A DNA stretch of 8,567 nucleotides, taken from NCBI GenBank assembly GCA_013202535.1, contig JABMRP010000106.1, forward strand, positions 1-8,567. The letters run 5' to 3'. Source of the stretch: Planctomycetota bacterium (GTDB taxonomy: Bacteria > Planctomycetota > Planctomycetia > Pirellulales > Thermoguttaceae). Of this stretch, positions 6,228-8,567 are shown piece by piece. A program made the position numbers and the translations under genes. Below the pieces are notes generated by a model, which was not told where the DNA came from, made no database searches, and saw only the letters and a program-made list of their open reading frames with translations. Numbering within the stretch: position 1 is the first letter of the stretch; each line of letters starts with the position of its first letter.

Positions 6228-7337
6228 ATGGCGGCATCAATTACAGATCGCTGGTGGCAGAAAGAGTTTTCCCCAGAGAGGGGGAGGCACGATATTGACT
6301 TCGTTAGTCGAGACGGAAGTGTGGTGGTTGAGCTACAGGTAAAGGCAAACGGCATTCGGAGCCTTTATGCCGGGCTAATGAAGCTGGCGGTTTACCTGGC
6401 TGAGAATCCGTCCACACAGCGCGGGTGTTTGGTGTTGATACGCACTCGCATTTCTCCAGTTCGCTTGCGAAAGGAGTGGCACAAGACCAGGAATGCGTTG
6501 GGAGACAACATCGCACGTCGGTTGGCCTTGGTGACGATTGACGAAGAAGAGGTATGGTGCGATCCAAATGACCCGTACATCGGTCGAATAGCCAATGCCT
6601 TTGAGCTCACTTCCGAGAAATGCACATCAGGTCAGTTGTGTAGAGAGATCGTTCGGATTCGGCCAGGCAAAAAGCAACACGAAGTGTTCAAGGTTTTGTT
6701 GAGTCGTTGGCTTCGGAAGCAAGGCCCGATTCCGATCGGAAAGTTGGCGGGCGAGATTGGTTGCAGCTATCCCACCGTTCAAAGAGCACTCAAGAAGGAA
6801 ACACTGCGTAACGTTCTGCACCATGCATCCAATCGTTCCGTAGAGCTTAAGACGTTTCCGCGCGACGCATGGGGCGAGTTGGTTGCACTGTCAAGAACGT
6901 CTCGTAACTCCTTCCGGTTCGTGGATCGGTCCGGGGAGGGGACGACTCCGCAACAACTTCTCGAGAGGCTCAAACGACAGAAACCAGATCGACTGGCGCT
7001 CGGGGGCGTAATAGCCGCCAGACATTGGCATCCAGACTTCGATCTCCACGGAATTCCGCGACTCGACGTCGCATGCCATTCACCCGACGGAGTCATTGAC
7101 CTTTCTTTTGTAAGAAAGCTCGACCCGGCTCTGGGGCAAGTAGAAGACCCTGGAGTGTCATCGGTATTCGTTGTTCATCCTGTCGTTAGGGCAAGCTCGC
7201 TTTTCGTAAAGCAAAGGGAAGGCGAGTTTCCACTCGCTGATCCCGTTGAGACGTTTCTCGATCTCGACGACCTATCCTTGACCCTTCAATCCCACCAAAT
7301 GCTGACGCATCTATGTCCTCAGGTCAGGCTCGCATGA
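6228..7337 (+). CDS. AbiEi-like antitoxin/regulator with endonuclease-like N-terminal region
   Basis: A 369-residue cytoplasmic protein; the likely antitoxin and autorepressor of an AbiE-type pair. Residues about 20-115 follow the pattern of a restriction-endonuclease-like fold: strand DIDFVSRDGSVVVELQVK (D22, D24, E35, Q37, K39), a helix, strand GCLVLIR (66-72), then RLALVTID (98-105). The usual E-x-K is shifted to E-L-Q-V-K, so catalysis is doubtful. A winged helix-turn-helix follows at about 147-190, with recognition region KLAGEIGCSYPTVQRALKK. The rest resembles AbiEi C-terminal domains, including ALGGVIAARHW (257-267) and ADPVETFLDL (337-346). The ATG at 6228 is the earliest possible start because an in-frame TGA occupies 6222-6224. 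Base composition is lower in GC than the flanks (47% at 6601-6660). The next gene overlaps by ATGA. The family call rests on recalled motifs, not a search. Confidence 0.7.
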   Translation: MAASITDRWWQKEFSPERGRHDIDFVSRDGSVVVELQVKANGIRSLYAGLMKLAVYLAENPSTQRGCLVLIRTRISPVRLRKEWHKTRNALGDNIARRLALVTIDEEEVWCDPNDPYIGRIANAFELTSEKCTSGQLCREIVRIRPGKKQHEVFKVLLSRWLRKQGPIPIGKLAGEIGCSYPTVQRALKKETLRNVLHHASNRSVELKTFPRDAWGELVALSRTSRNSFRFVDRSGEGTTPQQLLERLKRQKPDRLALGGVIAARHWHPDFDLHGIPRLDVACHSPDGVIDLSFVRKLDPALGQVEDPGVSSVFVVHPVVRASSLFVKQREGEFPLADPVETFLDLDDLSLTLQSHQMLTHLCPQVRLA

Positions 7338-8233
7338 ACAAACTGGACCCAATGCAGTTGTTCGAGCGGATCGCAAAAGACGTGCCATCTGATCTCCACA
7401 AGCATCTGTTTGTCACGGGAAGTCTTGCCGCAGCCTACCACTTCAAGGATCAATTGCGCGGACGGGCGGTCAATACGAAGGACGCCGATCTCGTCGTTCA
7501 TCCAGCGGGTGATGTTGTCTCGTGCCGGCAAATGGCCCAACGGATGCTCGATCTCGGCTGGAGCCGAACTGAGAAATGCTACCCGAGAAGTACGCCAGAG
7601 CCAGCCGATAAGTTGCGTGCCATCAGGCTGTATCCACCTCATTCGCACGATTACTTCGTTGAGTTCCTCGGTCTTCCGCGGAAGGACCAGAAAGAGCCGA
7701 AGGAATGGGTTCGCCTGGAGCTACAGGATGGCTGGTACGGCTTGCCTAGCTTTCGGTTTCTCGGCATTACTGCAACGCGTCGCTTTTCATCGCACGTTGG
7801 ACTCGAGTATGCGTCTCCAGACGTGATGGCTTTGGCCAACCTGCTGTCTCATCCTGAGGTCGGAAGCCAGAGAATTGAATCAGGCTACGTGAAGGGTGTG
7901 CTGCGGTCGGCCAAAGACCTGGGAAGAGTTATTGCGATTGCGCGCCTTGCTGGACGAGATGAAACAGAGAGTTGGCGGGAGCAATGGTTCAATTCCGTGC
8001 AAGAGTGCTTCCCTGAACGATGGCGGGAGCTGTTTGCCAAGCTGGGAAGCGGCTTCGAGGAGATGCTTAAAGACGACAACGTTCTCGAAGAAGCACGGCA
8101 GACAACTGACATCGGCTTGTTGAACGGGATGAATGTTTCAGCAGAGATGCTCAGAGCAAGTGGCGAGCGACTGCTTCAAGATGTTATCGATCCGCTGACC
8201 GAAAAGTCGGGTCGAAGAACTCCTCCTTCTTGA
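7334..8233 (+). CDS. AbiEii-like nucleotidyltransferase, putative toxin
   Basis: A 299-residue protein of the MNT/AbiEii nucleotidyltransferase superfamily. AbiEii toxins bind GTP and their relatives modify tRNA with nucleotides; whether this one does is inferred. Visible motifs are VTGS (27-30), the family's hG[GS]; TKDADLVV (48-55), whose D50 and D52 would bind metal; and YFVEFL (107-112), with E110 as the likely third acidic residue. SAKDLGRVIAIARL (192-205) resembles the later K-D-L motif of AbiEii. The last 90 residues are helical and charged and are not recognised. The start is set at 7334, where ATG overlaps the upstream TGA (ATGA, translational coupling), with AGG triplets at 7321-7323 and 7326-7328. 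An ATG at 7313 is the alternative. It shares the altered base composition of its partner. Confidence 0.72.
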   Translation: MNKLDPMQLFERIAKDVPSDLHKHLFVTGSLAAAYHFKDQLRGRAVNTKDADLVVHPAGDVVSCRQMAQRMLDLGWSRTEKCYPRSTPEPADKLRAIRLYPPHSHDYFVEFLGLPRKDQKEPKEWVRLELQDGWYGLPSFRFLGITATRRFSSHVGLEYASPDVMALANLLSHPEVGSQRIESGYVKGVLRSAKDLGRVIAIARLAGRDETESWREQWFNSVQECFPERWRELFAKLGSGFEEMLKDDNVLEEARQTTDIGLLNGMNVSAEMLRASGERLLQDVIDPLTEKSGRRTPPS

Positions 8234-8256
8234 CATCACCCCCATAACCGCCCTGT

Positions 8257-8278
8257 CTTTACCCGATTTCGGGCAAAG
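8257..8278. promoter_or_regulatory. 22-bp imperfect palindrome at the gluconolactonase-like promoter
   Basis: CTTT-A-CCCGA-TT-TCGGG-C-AAAG: ten-base arms with a single A/C mismatch and a two-base centre. It covers the -35 element and most of the -35/-10 spacer, a good position for a repressor site. It could also fold as a hairpin ending the AbiE-like transcript, but no T-run follows. Confidence 0.5.
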
Positions 8279-8286
8279 CCTACAAT
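8258..8286 (+). promoter_or_regulatory. Sigma70-type promoter of the gluconolactonase-like gene
   Basis: TTTACC (8258-8263) and TACAAT (8281-8286) are 17 bases apart, matching the consensus at four and five of six positions. The expected start near 8293 leaves an untranslated leader of about 43 bases containing a strong ribosome binding site. Confidence 0.6.
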
Positions 8287-8320
8287 GCACGCTGCCAGAC
8301 CAAACGATAGGACTTTGCCG

Positions 8321-8326
8321 AGGAGG
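8321..8326 (+). promoter_or_regulatory. Strong ribosome binding site AGGAGG
   Basis: A full AGGAGG nine bases before the ATG at 8336 selects that start. It contrasts with the AbiE-like operon, which has no such site. Confidence 0.8.
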
Positions 8327-8335
8327 ACCTCTGCC

Positions 8336-8567
8336 ATGAACCGTACCTTGCGACGTTTGCTCGGAATCATCTCTTGTCCGCTCTTGGTTCTGATCGCCGG
8401 AGGGGCGCTTCGGGGGGAGCCGCCAAAGAGCTATCCGGCGATGGGGAAGATCGAGCGGGTGGACCTGCGGTTCGACGAACTGATCCCCAAGGACGCCGTG
8501 CTGGAGAAGCTGGCCGAGGGGTTCGACTGGTCCGAGGGGCCCGTCTGGATTGCCGACGGCGGGTATC
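8336..8567 (+). CDS. Exported SMP-30/gluconolactonase-like protein, 3' partial
   Basis: The first 77 residues of a secreted six-bladed-propeller lactonase-like protein; the rest lies beyond the window. A signal peptide is visible: MNRTLRRLLG with three Arg, hydrophobic IISCPLLVLIAGGAL, cleavage near residues 25-28. The mature start IERVDLRFDELIPKDAVLEKLAEGFDWSEGPVWIADGGY matches the opening blade of SMP-30/gluconolactonase/LRE proteins. E67 in SEGPVW is the glutamate that is a metal ligand in that family. Members hydrolyse sugar lactones, but planctomycete homologues are mostly uncharacterised, so the substrate is open. GC content returns to the level seen before 6050, showing that the AbiE-like pair is the odd segment. 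The gene has its own promoter and does not depend on read-through. Confidence 0.85.
   Translation, partial: MNRTLRRLLGIISCPLLVLIAGGALRGEPPKSYPAMGKIERVDLRFDELIPKDAVLEKLAEGFDWSEGPVWIADGGY

Noticed and set aside
6046..6342. 98-codon frame on the + strand beginning at the hydrolase stop
   Set aside because: It covers the promoter and operator and overlaps the AbiEi-like gene out of frame; the peptide shows no family features.
7313..7333. Upstream ATG for the nucleotidyltransferase
   Set aside because: It would give a 25-base overlap and seven extra residues outside the fold; the ATGA overlap at 7334 is the usual arrangement for such pairs.

Overview
The window looks like a piece of a planctomycete chromosome, probably Pirellulales or a close relative. 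This is inferred from the GC-rich sequence (63% in a line counted by hand, 1801-1860), the repeated exported PQQ-type beta-propeller proteins, and their neighbours: a signal-peptide alpha/beta hydrolase and an exported SMP-30/gluconolactonase-like protein. That mix is typical of the group. No rRNA, tRNA, CRISPR array or insertion sequence was seen, and all genes lie on the + strand.

Layout. (1) 1-2663: the 3' part of a large double beta-propeller protein whose start lies before the window. (2) 2829-3344: a compact nitroreductase. (3) 3392-4990: a second, complete, exported beta-propeller protein. (4) 5114-6049: an exported alpha/beta hydrolase with a full Ser-Asp-His triad. (5) 6228-8233: a two-gene module of different base composition, encoding an AbiEi-like antitoxin/regulator and an AbiEii-like nucleotidyltransferase. 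The two genes overlap by ATGA. (6) 8336 to the end: the first 77 residues of a secreted SMP-30/gluconolactonase-like protein.

The propellers, hydrolase and gluconolactonase-like protein fit an exported, perhaps carbohydrate- or ester-related, degradative repertoire, but nothing ties them to one pathway. The accessory part is the AbiE-like pair. Its first gene joins a restriction-endonuclease-like N-terminal region to a winged helix and an AbiEi-type C-terminal region. It sits behind a 34% GC control region containing a 9-bp inverted repeat, a set of TGGC boxes spaced every 19 bp, and a strong extended -10 promoter. The predicted transcription start falls on the ATG, so the mRNA may be leaderless. 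By analogy with AbiE systems, I infer autorepression by the first protein and a phage-defence or toxin-antitoxin role for the pair. The gluconolactonase-like gene has its own well-formed promoter, with a 22-bp imperfect palindrome across the -35 element and spacer.
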